A stretch of DNA of 41,807 nt from Acidobacteriota bacterium (GTDB lineage Bacteria; Acidobacteriota; Terriglobia; Bryobacterales; Bryobacteraceae): NCBI GenBank assembly GCA_005808475.1, contig SYLY01000365.1, positions 1 to 41,807 of the forward strand, in the 5' to 3' direction. Within the stretch, counting starts at the first letter, position 1. The number at the start of each line of letters is the position of its first letter. The position numbers and the translations under genes are program-made. The notes under the pieces are model-generated. The model saw only the letters and a program-made list of their open reading frames with translations. It was not told the DNA's origin and did no database searches. This document shows positions 7,576 to 16,499 of the stretch, piece by piece.

Positions 7576-9636
7576 TCAACGCAGCCAAACGTAGGCGGGG
7601 CCGGACTCGGACTCTCCGGCACCGATCCGAACCGGGATGTACCCGCGTAAGCGGAGCTCTGGCGGCATGCGGACGCGGACCGCGTCCACTCCCGGCGCCG
7701 CGGCCGGCTCGACGCCCAAGACCTCGACGGGCTGTTCGGCGAATGTCGCGGTGACGGGACCGGCATTGCCGAGTCCACCGGCGAGGATCGTGAACTCGCG
7801 GATGTTCTCGAACGGGAGCGGCTCACAGGTCCGCGCCGAACAGATCATCGCCGGTTGGGTGGTCCCATCGGAGCGAATTCCGGCGATCGCGCCGAAGCTG
7901 GCGGGCCGCGCATCGGCGGTAAAGATGCCCGGGACGGCGGGCCGGATCGTCAACGGCGCCGAGACGCTCTCGCGGCCTGGCGGCGACACGATCACCTCAG
8001 CCGGACCGAGTGGAGCGTCATCCGGTATCCGGGCGTTGACCTGCCCAATGGACGCGTAGCCTACCTCGAGTTCGAATTCGCCGCCGCCCGCGCGTAGCGC
8101 GACCTTCACCCCGCTCGAGACGAGGTTCACGCCGAACACGCCGATCCACGAGCCGGGCGCGGCCTTGCCCGCTTCGTATCCGGCCGAGGCGAAGACGCCA
8201 TCGGGAAAGATCGAGGGCCGCGTCAGATCCACCTCGGCGGGCGAGCCGGAATTGCCCGCGCCATCTTCCACCGAAAGACACAGCCGGCGCGCGGACGCTC
8301 TGGGAATGAACCACGGCGCCGGATAGATGCGCCGGTAGCTGGCGAGATCGGCGCACGTGCTGAACTCCGCTTCATCGGCTTTCACCGCGATCCCGGTCGA
8401 AAGGCTGGAGCGCGGAATGAACGTGAAGCCGTTCTCGCTCTGGATCAGATCGAAGCGGGGCGGTTCCGCGGGCGGCGTGCCATCCACTCGCAAAGGGACC
8501 ACGCTGGCAAACCGGGCGGGCTGCCACGTGGCGTCCGGCGCCGGCGAGACACCGGCGGTTACGCACAGGAAGTAGCGGCCCTCTCTCTCCGGCAGAGGGC
8601 TGGACACGCGGCCTGGGATGGGTTCGGGCCGCCCGTAGCCGGACTCGGCGGCGCAGTCTCCCTCTCCCTGCGCGAACGTCTTGTAGCGGAAGTATCGAAG
8701 CGTGCCGCTGGTCACGGCAGTGTTCCAGGAGGAGCCGGGCCGCGCGGAGAGGCGCTGCTCGAACACGCGAGCCTGCGTCCCCGGATCCAGGCCGCAGCCC
8801 GGCGCGGCGAGGTCGAACACTCCGGCCGCGTCGAAACAAAGGGCGGCAGGAGCCGTTGCGGTCGCATAGCTCGAATTCCGGCGCCAGACGCTTTCCGCGC
8901 CGCGCAGTTCGCACGGATCGTTGCGTCCGCAGAGTCCATCGGATGAAGGCGGGGCATTGCCCACGTTGGTGGTTCCGATCACGGCTGTCACGGCTCCGCT
9001 CGCGCGGTCGATCAGCGGCGATCCCGACGCTCCGCCCGAGATATCGGAGCAGTCGTGGCGGACCTGCCCGTGCCACAGCCAACGCCATTCGAGCACTTCG
9101 GCGGATCCGGAGGTCTCGCATGGAGCGGTCCGCAAGAAGCGTTCGTCGACCGGCACGCCGGCGGTGGGAACGCCCGCCCACTACACAGCCGTGGACGCGG
9201 ACGGCGTGGATCGAGCCAATCGGAAGGCGGCCGCGCCGGTGGACTCGAGTTCCGCGGAAGTGGAGTCGAGTTCAACGATCGCGATGTCCACCTCCTTCAT
9301 GGTGGAATAGGCGATGCGGCGGGATCGCGCCTGAATGGGCGGAACCGAGGCCTTCTGGAGCGGCGCGAACTGGACCGTGCGCGTGGCGTCGGGCCGGCCG
9401 GTCAACACGTCGTTGGCGCCCAGGTCGATGCAGTGGCCCGCCGTCATGACATAGGCGGGAGACGAGGGACCGGCTCCGGCGGCCTTGAAGAAAAAGACGG
9501 TGCAGCCGCCCATCCGGCCCACTCCGGAGAACCGGCGAGCCTCCGGCGTTCCGGGTTCCACCAAAACGGTTCCGCCCACCGGTGGATTCGCCGCGAACGC
9601 GCTCGCGGCCGCCAATAAGGCCGGCGTGAATCTCAT
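7576..9636 (-). pseudogene. Secreted trypsin-like serine protease with TIGR03437-like C-terminus, interrupted by in-frame TAG
   Basis: One reading frame of 686 codons encodes a signal peptide (MRFTPALLAAASAFA), a chymotrypsin-fold protease and a Solibacter-type C-terminal domain. The catalytic triad is visible: TAGHC with H68, EVDIAIVELD with D117, and GGASGSP with S204. An amber codon at 9181-9183 (codon 152) falls between the Asp and the Ser. The frame is unchanged on both sides and resumes with WAGVP, a segment resembling the FWAGW stretch of lysyl-endopeptidase-like proteases, so an aromatic residue was probably there. The C-terminal 190 residues match the TIGR03437-like domain typical of Solibacter secreted proteins. 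It may be a recent nonsense mutation, a sequencing error or a readthrough product. Without readthrough, no active protease is made. Confidence 0.8.
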
Positions 9637-9867
9637 CCGTCTTGATGATCGGGCATTTTCAGTCGACGGGGCAAGCGTCCCCGGCCGCGATCCACCAGTT
9701 GAATTTCAGCGCGAACGCACCAGCCCGGGAGCCGCCGCGTCGTTCCGGTTGGTGTTCGGCGTGGAGAACTACGCGATTGACATCGCGCCGCCTGCGCCGG
9801 TGACCGTTCCGGCGATGGTGCAGTCGTATCCCAACCCGCCGTGAGGCAGGCATCCCCGCCGAGCCGG

Positions 9868-9873
9868 TACAAT
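9868..9873 (+). promoter_or_regulatory. -10 box of the coiled-coil/AAA+ operon
   Basis: TACAAT ends 25 nt before the ATG at 9899. A GAAAGG Shine-Dalgarno follows at 9889-9894. Unlike many first genes in this window, this one appears to have a conventional leader. Confidence 0.4.
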
Positions 9874-9898
9874 CGGAAGAACCCTCTCGAAAGGCGCC

Positions 9899-10735
9899 AT
9901 GGCCGAAAACGAACGGCGAGACGACGTCAACTACATCAAGGAAGCCTTCAAGTGGCAGTACAACGTCATCGGACTTGTCGGAGCCGCCGCTTTCGCCGCG
10001 GTGTCGGGATCCGCGCTGCCCGTCATCCTGGGCGCGGGACTCGAGTTGATGTACCTGGCGGTGGTTCCCAACAATAGCCGCTTCCAACGCCTGGTGCGAT
10101 CCTGGCGATACGACGAGCGCAAGCAGGAATCCGCCGTTTCGTTGTCGAAGATGGTCAACGAACTGACCCATGACGACCGCGGCCGCTACCTGGCGTTCGG
10201 GCAGATCTGCAAGGCGATCCGCGAGAACTACCGCCGCCTGTCGTCCACGTCCCAGATGCTGGTGGCGCAGATGGAAGACAAGCTCGACGGACTACAGCAG
10301 AGCTTTCTCCGCCTGCTGAACGCCGGCCACGTGCACCGCGAGTACATCCGCGGATTCGATCCCATCGCGATCGACCGTGAGATCGGCTACCTCAAGAAGA
10401 ATCTCGAGCGCGATCCGGACAAGGTGCGCGAGATCAACGCCAAGCGCATCGAGATCCTCGGCAAGCGGCTCGAAAAGTTCCAGAAGATCCGCGAGAACGC
10501 ACGCGTTCTGGATGCCCAGTTAAACGCCATGGAAGACGTGCTCGAGCTGATCCGCGACCAGTCGGTGACCATGCGCGATCCGCAGGAACTCAGCGTCCAT
10601 CTCGACGGCTTGATCCAAAACGTCGAATCGACGGAAAAGACCGTGCAAGAGATGGAGTCCATCATGGAGCTTTCCGCCGTGACCACGAGCGGGTTCGACG
10701 CGCCGCCCGATCGCGGCGCACGCAGCCGGAGTTGA
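9899..10735 (+). CDS. Membrane-anchored coiled-coil protein, unknown function
   Basis: A 278-residue protein of no family I recognise. After a charged N-terminus, residues 22-57 are hydrophobic with a proline and glycines in the middle, consistent with a two-helix membrane hairpin. From about 95 to 250 the sequence is highly charged and heptad-like (for example KRIEILGKRLEKFQK), predicting long cytoplasmic coiled coils. The C-terminal 20 residues look disordered. It starts with GAAAGG-type spacing (GAAAGG, 4 nt before ATG). Its stop lies 3 bp before the start of the AAA+ gene, so the two are cotranscribed. A plausible reading, not shown, is that it anchors or recruits the ATPase at the membrane. 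Confidence 0.8.
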   Translation: MAENERRDDVNYIKEAFKWQYNVIGLVGAAAFAAVSGSALPVILGAGLELMYLAVVPNNSRFQRLVRSWRYDERKQESAVSLSKMVNELTHDDRGRYLAFGQICKAIRENYRRLSSTSQMLVAQMEDKLDGLQQSFLRLLNAGHVHREYIRGFDPIAIDREIGYLKKNLERDPDKVREINAKRIEILGKRLEKFQKIRENARVLDAQLNAMEDVLELIRDQSVTMRDPQELSVHLDGLIQNVESTEKTVQEMESIMELSAVTTSGFDAPPDRGARSRS

Positions 10736-10738
10736 TTC

Positions 10739-12442
10739 ATGCCGCAAGCACTGCCCGCCTGGGCGCGCGACCTTTCCGAAAAATACTATTCCCGCACGCT
10801 GGCGATGTTCGTGCTCAGCGGCAACGTGCACGATCTGCAGCCGATCGAGCGCAATGGCGCCGTCGACTACCTGCCGCTGTACAAGTTCCTCGAGGAAGCG
10901 ATGTTCGGCCGGCGCGACATCATTGTCCGCTACGACCGGGGCGGCGGGCTGGCGTTCGCCACTCCCGAAATGCAGCTCGACTTCCGGCGGTCGCTCGAAG
11001 CGTACGACAGCTTCCACGGGACGGCTTTCTCCAAGGGGCTGCCACGTAATCCCGATAGCGTCCTCACGCTGCTCGAAAGCTACCTGCGCGTGCGGCTGAC
11101 AGACGGCAAGAAGGTCGCCGTCGTCATCGACTACGCCGAGACCATCGTGCCGGCAAGCGGCGCGAGCGGCTCGAGCGCGGAGGATCGCAACGCGCTGGTC
11201 ATCCTGAAGCGGTGGGCGCAGAATTCGCTGTTCCTCAAATCGGACGCGACCATCGTGCTGGTGACGGAGAACCTGTCCGAGCTCAACCAGAGCATCGTGC
11301 AGAATCCCGGAGTCGCGGTGGTACCGGTCTCCCTTCCGGACGAAGCCGGCCGGGCCGAGTTCGCCAAATGGCAACTGGCGTTGACGCCTTTGCCGGAGGG
11401 GTCCGACGTGACGCCGGAAGCGTTGGCGAAGCTCGGATCGGGACTGCGCCGCGTCCAGTTGCAGCACTTGCTGTCGCACGCCCATCAGAACAAGCAGCCG
11501 CTTACCCTGAAGTTCCTTTCGCAGCGCAAGAAGGAACTGATCGAGGCCGAGTCTGGCGGGCTGCTCGAATTCATCCAGAGCAAGTACGACCTGTCGATGG
11601 TGGCCGGCAACGACGCCGCCAAGCAGAAGCTGCGGGACGCGGCGGCCGCGCTGCGGACCGGGCGCACCGATGTGCTGCCGATGGGCTACGTGATCTGTGG
11701 CCCGGTCGGCACCGGCAAGACCTTCCTCACCAACTGCTTCGCCGGCGAGGTGGGCATCCCCGCCGTGATCCTCAAGAACTTCCGTTCGATGTGGCAAGGC
11801 CAGACGGAAGGCACCCTCGAGCGCGTGTTGACGCTGCTGAAGGCGATGAGCCCGATCGCGGTGATCGTCGACGAGGCGGACGCGCAACTGGGCGATCGCG
11901 ACAACTCGGGCGATAGCGGCGTCGGCAACCGCGTATTCGCGCAGATCGCGCAGTTCATGGGCAACACCGAGAATCGCGGCAAGGTGATCTGGTTCCTGCT
12001 CACGTGCCGGCCCGACCTGCTGCCAGTCGATCTCAAGCGCCAGGGCCGAGCCGAGGAGCACATCGCGCTCTTCTATCCCGACACCGGCGAGGAGCGCCTG
12101 GCCATGCTTCGCGCGATGCAAACCAAGACCGGCACCTCGTTGAAGTCGGACGAAGTGGAGAAGGCATTCCTCGCGCAGGCGCGCCAACTGAGCGGCGCCG
12201 ATATCGAAGCGGTGCTGGTGCGGGCGAAAATGCGAGCCGTGTTGCGCGGCGAGGAAAGAGTGGATGCATCCGATCTCACGGCCACTCTCAAGGATTTCAT
12301 TCCGCCCGCCTATCCCGCCGAAATCGAACTGCAGATCCTGGCGGCCGTGGTGGAGTGCACCAGCAAGAGCCTGCTGCCGAGGAAGTATCGCGAGATGGAC
12401 CGCGAGGAACTGGCGCGGCGCGCGGCGGCCGCCGGGCTGTAA
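10739..12442 (+). CDS. AAA+ ATPase with a degenerate N-terminal ATPase-like domain
   Basis: A 567-residue ATPase. The C-terminal AAA+ module is intact: Walker A GPVGTGKT at 321-328, Walker B VIVDEAD at 375-381, a sensor-1-like segment LLTCRPD at 420-426, and arginines at 434 and 437 suitable as fingers. The first 250 residues look like a second, decayed ATPase domain, with a Walker-B-like VVIDYAET at 128-135 but no P-loop. This recalls Ycf46-type proteins; that assignment is tentative. There is no protease motif such as HEXXH, so it is more likely a remodelling ATPase than an FtsH-like protease. A GGAG ribosome site lies 7 nt before the ATG. Its only operon partner is the coiled-coil membrane protein upstream. 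Confidence 0.88.
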   Translation: MPQALPAWARDLSEKYYSRTLAMFVLSGNVHDLQPIERNGAVDYLPLYKFLEEAMFGRRDIIVRYDRGGGLAFATPEMQLDFRRSLEAYDSFHGTAFSKGLPRNPDSVLTLLESYLRVRLTDGKKVAVVIDYAETIVPASGASGSSAEDRNALVILKRWAQNSLFLKSDATIVLVTENLSELNQSIVQNPGVAVVPVSLPDEAGRAEFAKWQLALTPLPEGSDVTPEALAKLGSGLRRVQLQHLLSHAHQNKQPLTLKFLSQRKKELIEAESGGLLEFIQSKYDLSMVAGNDAAKQKLRDAAAALRTGRTDVLPMGYVICGPVGTGKTFLTNCFAGEVGIPAVILKNFRSMWQGQTEGTLERVLTLLKAMSPIAVIVDEADAQLGDRDNSGDSGVGNRVFAQIAQFMGNTENRGKVIWFLLTCRPDLLPVDLKRQGRAEEHIALFYPDTGEERLAMLRAMQTKTGTSLKSDEVEKAFLAQARQLSGADIEAVLVRAKMRAVLRGEERVDASDLTATLKDFIPPAYPAEIELQILAAVVECTSKSLLPRKYREMDREELARRAAAAGL

Positions 12443-12454
12443 ACTAGCGGCGAT

Positions 12455-14047
12455 ATGCGCATCGCAATGTTGCTGGCTTCGGCCGGCGCGATCATGGCCG
12501 GTCCCGTGGACGACAAGGTGAGCGCCGCGCTCTCGCGCGTCACGGGCGGCGGCTGGATTCGCTCGGCGGCCGGCGTCACTCGATCCGGCGCGGCGATCCC
12601 CGTCCTGATCTCGCGCGACGACTTGGATTACTCCACCCGCAAGACCCGCGTCCTGCTCGTTGGCGGCATGGATGGATCGGCCGCATCGGTGGACGCCGTG
12701 CTGAGCCTACTGTCGAAGACCAGCGGACGTATCGCGCTGTCGGCGCTGCCCATCGCCAATCCCGAAGCGTTCGCTCGAGGCGGCGGAGCCGCGGTGTCCG
12801 GATTCCCGCCGCAAGGCGAGCACTACGGCGGCAAGGACAACGCCGAAGCGCAGTATCTGTGGCGGTGGATCGGCATGCACGCGCCCGACGCCGTGGTGGT
12901 GATCGGCGCGGGTGGCGGATTGGCGGACGCGCTGTCGGCCCACAAGGCAGGCGGCACGGGAACCATCCCCGCGTTCGAACTGCCCGTGGACCAAGCCGGC
13001 GCCGCGCTCGCGCAAGTGCGCAAGCGCGGCATTCGCTCACCGTCGGCGGCGCGCGTGGAGATCCAGCGGCGGGTCGGCCGCAATCCGCTCGAGGTGGCGA
13101 GGCAGTTGTCCGCCGTCTATGGAAGGGAATTGCCGGAGGCCGTGTACATCCCGGCGATGGCGCTGGTCGCGCGGCTGCGTCTCGGCGAAGCGGCGGGCGG
13201 CGTGGAGCAACTCGCGATGGTGGAAAAGATCGTGGAGCCATATTTCACCGGGGCTCGCGATTCGATGGCGAAGGCCACGGGCAGCCACTTGTCCGGCCAC
13301 TTGTTGTTCGGTGAACTGTATGCCGCCACCAGGAAGCCGCGTTATCTGGAACTCGCCCGCAAGGCCGCCGATACGGGCTTCCAAGCCGGAGCGATGCTCG
13401 AGTCGATGCCGATGCATTCGGAGATGAGCGACGCCGTGTTCATGGGCTGTCCGATCGTGGCGCAGGTGGGGCGGCTCACCGGCGACCGCAAGTACTTCGA
13501 CATGGCCCTGCGCCACATGCGGTTCATGCTGAAGCTGAATCTCCGCAAGGACGGGCTGCACCGCCATTCTCCGCTCGACGAGACCGCCTGGGGCCGTGGC
13601 AACGGATTCCCCGCGTTGGGCCTCGCGCTGACTCTGTCCGAACTGCCGGAGAGCTTCGAGGGCCGCGCCGAGGTGCTATCGGCGTTCCGGGCGCACATGG
13701 CCGCGATGCTGCCGCATCAGGATCCCACCGGCGCCTGGCATCAGGTGGTGGATCGTCCCGAAAGCTACCGTGAGTTGACCGTGACGTCGATGATGCTGAT
13801 CGCGATGCGCCGCGGAGTGGCGCGCGGCTGGCTCGACAAGGCGCGGTTCCAGCCCGCGATCGATCGCGCCTGGTACGCGATCAAGACGCGCGTGGCGGCG
13901 GACGGGTCGCTCGTGGATGTCTGCACGGGGACGGGAAAGCAGAAGAGCCTGCGCGACTACTACGACCGCGGCGCGATTCTCGGCCCCGATCCGCGCGGCG
14001 GCGCGATGGCGTTCCTGGCCGCGATGGAAATGGCCGCCAAGCCGTGA
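12455..14047 (+). CDS. GH105/GH88-type unsaturated glycuronyl hydrolase with extra N-terminal domain
   Basis: Secreted 530-residue protein. Residues about 215-530 form an (alpha/alpha)6 barrel of the GH88/GH105 type, which removes unsaturated uronic acids from pectin fragments such as rhamnogalacturonan. Markers are SDAVFMGCP, with D326 aligning to the catalytic Asp of YteR, WGRGNGF at 379-385, and a HQDPTGAW segment at 421-428. Residues 20-205 are an added alpha/beta domain resembling zinc carboxypeptidase or deacylase folds (LLVGGMDGS, ALPIANPEAF), but the metal-binding His and Glu are missing. A TAAACT box that overlaps the stop codon of the AAA+ gene lies 9 nt before the ATG. Its stop is 7 bp from the convergent cytochrome gene. 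Confidence 0.85.
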   Translation: MRIAMLLASAGAIMAGPVDDKVSAALSRVTGGGWIRSAAGVTRSGAAIPVLISRDDLDYSTRKTRVLLVGGMDGSAASVDAVLSLLSKTSGRIALSALPIANPEAFARGGGAAVSGFPPQGEHYGGKDNAEAQYLWRWIGMHAPDAVVVIGAGGGLADALSAHKAGGTGTIPAFELPVDQAGAALAQVRKRGIRSPSAARVEIQRRVGRNPLEVARQLSAVYGRELPEAVYIPAMALVARLRLGEAAGGVEQLAMVEKIVEPYFTGARDSMAKATGSHLSGHLLFGELYAATRKPRYLELARKAADTGFQAGAMLESMPMHSEMSDAVFMGCPIVAQVGRLTGDRKYFDMALRHMRFMLKLNLRKDGLHRHSPLDETAWGRGNGFPALGLALTLSELPESFEGRAEVLSAFRAHMAAMLPHQDPTGAWHQVVDRPESYRELTVTSMMLIAMRRGVARGWLDKARFQPAIDRAWYAIKTRVAADGSLVDVCTGTGKQKSLRDYYDRGAILGPDPRGGAMAFLAAMEMAAKP

Positions 14048-14054
14048 CCCGGCG

Positions 14055-15356
14055 TCAGGGACGCGGGACCGATCGCGCGACGCGAATGCCGTACCAGATC
14101 TGCCGGCGATCCTTGCGATCGGCGTGGCGGAAGCGCGGGTCCAGGTCGGCGAGCGAGTCCGCGTAGCCGCCGCCTCGCAACACGCGCAGTTCGTCCCCAG
14201 TCGCATCCTCGCGGCCGTCCGGCGCGTCGTACGGATAAGGTCTCGACGCGCTGGAACACCATTCCCACACGTTGCCGAGCATGTCGAACAGCCCGAGCGC
14301 ATCCGAGGCCAACCGGCCCGGTGGGTGCGGCGAGTACGCGTCGATCTCGCGGAACGCGCCCTTGGCGGGCGCGGCCGAATTCTCGCGGTGCCATGTATTC
14401 CGCGCCGAGGCGCCCGCGCCTCCACGCACCGCCGCCGCTTCCCATTCCGCTTCGGTGGGAAGGCGGAAGCCGCCACCGGCGATCTTGTCGTTCAGCTTCG
14501 CGATCCACCGCCGGGCATCGTCCCACGAGACGCCGTGAACCGGTAGCGCGGGGTCCTTCTTTGCGCTCGGGTTCTCGCCGTCGATCGCGGTCCATTGGAG
14601 CTGCGTCAGTTCGAGCCGCGCCAGATAGAAAGCGTCCACGCGAACCGTGTGCACCGGCCTCGAGCCTCGCCAGCGCTCCGAGCCCATGTCGAGATCGGCG
14701 GCGGGAACCAATGCCATACGCAGTCCGAGATCGGCCACCGACACGTCGAGAGGCAGCCCTGTCCCCGGGTCGAACTTCTCCGACAGCCTTCGGAATCCAG
14801 GGATATCGGGATTGGCGCGCCGCCATGCCATCTCGCGCCGTGCGGCCGCTTTTCGATTCGAAGGCAGCAGCGCCAACGCGGCCTCGAACTCAGCGAGCGC
14901 TCCCTTCCAATCCGACTTCGCCGCGCTGGCCTCGCCGGACCGCATGTGTCCGTCGTACTTGCGAACGCGATCGTCGTCCTGGAACGTCATCTGCGTCAGC
15001 TTGCCCGGAGCGGGGTGGATCAGCGCGTGCGGATGATGGCACGATTCGCACTTGGCCGCCTCCTTTGTCTTCGGGCATCCCGCCGTGTGGCAACTCGCGC
15101 ACAGTCCGGCGATCGCGGCGCCGTGCGGCAGGCGGTCCGGCTTCACCTGATTGCGCTCGTTGGCGACATGCCCTTCGCTGGCGCCATGGCAATCGCGGCA
15201 CGCCACGTTCACGTTCGGATGCTTGGACGTGGTCCACTCGAGCACCTGCGCGACGTGGCAGCGCGAACACACGCCCGCCGCGCGGAACTTCGCCGTGTCC
15301 GCTTCCTGCGCCCACGCCGCCATCGCCGCGGCGGCCAGCAGAACTAGCCTTGCCAC
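14055..15356 (-). CDS. Tetraheme cytochrome c fused to a SUMF1/FGE-fold domain
   Basis: Exported 433-residue protein. The start is taken as GTG at 15354-15356, because it gives a clean signal peptide (MARLVLLAAAAMAAWAQ) and overlaps the end of the upstream aldo/keto reductase by 13 bp. Four CXXCH heme sites occur at residues 30-34, 53-57, 86-90 and 103-107. A helical linker follows (about 135-185). Residues 210-433 are a formylglycine-generating-enzyme-like fold, with RLPTEAEWE at 298-306, GNVWEWC at 361-367 and RVLRGGGY at 391-398. The cysteines that true FGEs use are not in the usual place after RGG, so sulfatase maturation is unlikely. The role may be periplasmic electron transfer linked to a binding or oxidising module. 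Confidence 0.85.
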   Translation of the reverse strand: MARLVLLAAAAMAAWAQEADTAKFRAAGVCSRCHVAQVLEWTTSKHPNVNVACRDCHGASEGHVANERNQVKPDRLPHGAAIAGLCASCHTAGCPKTKEAAKCESCHHPHALIHPAPGKLTQMTFQDDDRVRKYDGHMRSGEASAAKSDWKGALAEFEAALALLPSNRKAAARREMAWRRANPDIPGFRRLSEKFDPGTGLPLDVSVADLGLRMALVPAADLDMGSERWRGSRPVHTVRVDAFYLARLELTQLQWTAIDGENPSAKKDPALPVHGVSWDDARRWIAKLNDKIAGGGFRLPTEAEWEAAAVRGGAGASARNTWHRENSAAPAKGAFREIDAYSPHPPGRLASDALGLFDMLGNVWEWCSSASRPYPYDAPDGREDATGDELRVLRGGGYADSLADLDPRFRHADRKDRRQIWYGIRVARSVPRP

Positions 15357-16441
15357 TTGTCGAGCCAGCGGTAATGCGACGGCAGCCAATCGCGCTGCGT
15401 CGAGCGGGCCAGAATGGCGGCCGCGTCCAGCGCCGCGCGTTCGTCGGCGGAAAGCTCCAACTGGCGCGTCATGCCCGCGTAGTTTTCGTCGAGCGTGAAA
15501 TCCTCGAACATTCCGGGCATGGCGGCGGTCATGAATTTCCGCGAATAGACGAAGCGAAGCGCCGCCTGGCACAACGTCTCGTCGGGCAACCGTTGCAGGC
15601 TCTTGGTGATCTCTTCCACCACTCCCGGCAGCAGGGGACGGTACTTGGCCTGATAGAGCTGCACGAAGTCGCGCTCGGGCCGGGAGGTCTGCCTGGCGCG
15701 CGGATCCAGCTTGACGATCGAACCCGCCGCCAGCGGCTTGATCGCGATCAGCCCCACGCCCTTGGCGGCGGCTTGCGGCAGGAACTCGGCGTAGTCGGCG
15801 CGGGCGTGAATGAAGTTGTACGGGAACATCACGTAGTCGAGCCCCTCGAGATCGCGCAGGGCCGCCGTCATCAGCCGCTCGTCGTGCGTCGAGATGCCGA
15901 TCGCGCGCACCTTGCCCGCTTCCTTGGCGCGCCGCAGCACGTCCCAATCCGCGAGTTGCTTGGCGTCGAAACCGGCGCCCTCGCCGAAGTACACGCGATA
16001 CATGTCGACGTGGCCGAACAGCTTCGCGGCGCGGTCGATGTTCTCGCCGACGAACATCGGGAACTGACGGCACAGCGACACCAGCGTCTTGTCGCGCTTG
16101 GCTTTCACAACGCGCGCCACGGGCTCCCATTGCCCCTCGTTTTCGTAGGTGTCCACCATGTTGACGCCGAGGTCGAGCGCGCGAGCCAGAAGGCGGTCGC
16201 GTTTGGCCTGGCCTTCCTCGGTGAGCACGTTGCCTTGCGCGGCCTTCCTCTTGTAGCCGGGATCGGTGTGCGACCCGAACGAAAGCAACGAGACGTTCAA
16301 GCCGGTCTGACCCAACTGGCGGTAGATCATGCCACCGCGCCGGAATTCGCGAGGAGCCGGCAACTTGGCTGCCGAACCGGGGGAGGCGAGAGCGCCCGCC
16401 GCGACGGCGGCGAGGAACTTGCGTCTGCAAACGGGCTTCAT
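15344..16441 (-). CDS. Tat-exported aldo/keto reductase family protein
   Basis: A 365-residue (beta/alpha)8 reductase preceded by a twin-arginine signal (CRRKFLAAVAAGALA), so it should fold with cofactor and be exported. The barrel starts at YRQLGQTGLNVSLLSFG. VDTYENEG carries the Asp and Tyr of the family's catalytic tetrad. The usual tetrad lysine and histidine are not in recognisable contexts (RDKTLVSLC and YRVYFGEG instead), so catalysis may differ. GKVRAIGIST is the standard downstream strand. The gene overlaps the cytochrome/SUMF1 gene and should be cotranscribed with it, which suggests a shared periplasmic redox role. An extended -10 box lies 6 nt before its ATG. Confidence 0.88.
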   Translation of the reverse strand: MKPVCRRKFLAAVAAGALASPGSAAKLPAPREFRRGGMIYRQLGQTGLNVSLLSFGSHTDPGYKRKAAQGNVLTEEGQAKRDRLLARALDLGVNMVDTYENEGQWEPVARVVKAKRDKTLVSLCRQFPMFVGENIDRAAKLFGHVDMYRVYFGEGAGFDAKQLADWDVLRRAKEAGKVRAIGISTHDERLMTAALRDLEGLDYVMFPYNFIHARADYAEFLPQAAAKGVGLIAIKPLAAGSIVKLDPRARQTSRPERDFVQLYQAKYRPLLPGVVEEITKSLQRLPDETLCQAALRFVYSRKFMTAAMPGMFEDFTLDENYAGMTRQLELSADERAALDAAAILARSTQRDWLPSHYRWLDKWQG

Positions 16442-16447
16442 GAGCGA

Positions 16448-16456
16448 ATCGTATCA
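16448..16456 (-). promoter_or_regulatory. Extended -10 promoter of the aldo/keto reductase operon (leaderless)
   Basis: Minus-strand TGATACGAT (TGN plus TACGAT), ending 6 nt before the ATG at 16441. It lies back-to-back with the ArsR promoter in a 58-bp gap between divergent start codons. Confidence 0.6.
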
Positions 16457-16464
16457 CGCGGCGG

Positions 16465-16494
16465 TTGACGTTTATGCGCCGCGTGGCGTAAAAT
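16465..16494 (+). promoter_or_regulatory. Sigma-70-type promoter of the arsR-like operon (leaderless)
   Basis: TTGACG at 16465-16470, an 18-nt spacer and TAAAAT at 16489-16494 make the best housekeeping promoter in the window. Only 5 nt separate the -10 from the ATG at 16500, so the mRNA is expected to start at the codon. The regulator may bind here and repress itself, which is common for ArsR proteins; no operator could be defined. Confidence 0.7.
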
Positions 16495-16499
16495 ACCAA

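Noticed and set aside
10520..12187. 555-codon open frame antisense to the AAA+ gene
   Set aside because: It is a high-GC shadow, rich in Arg, His and Leu with no domain, fully opposite a gene with intact Walker motifs.
15037..15060. Second sigma-54-like site (TGGCACGATTCGCAC)
   Set aside because: GG to GC spacing is 8 nt instead of 10, and it lies inside the cytochrome coding region.
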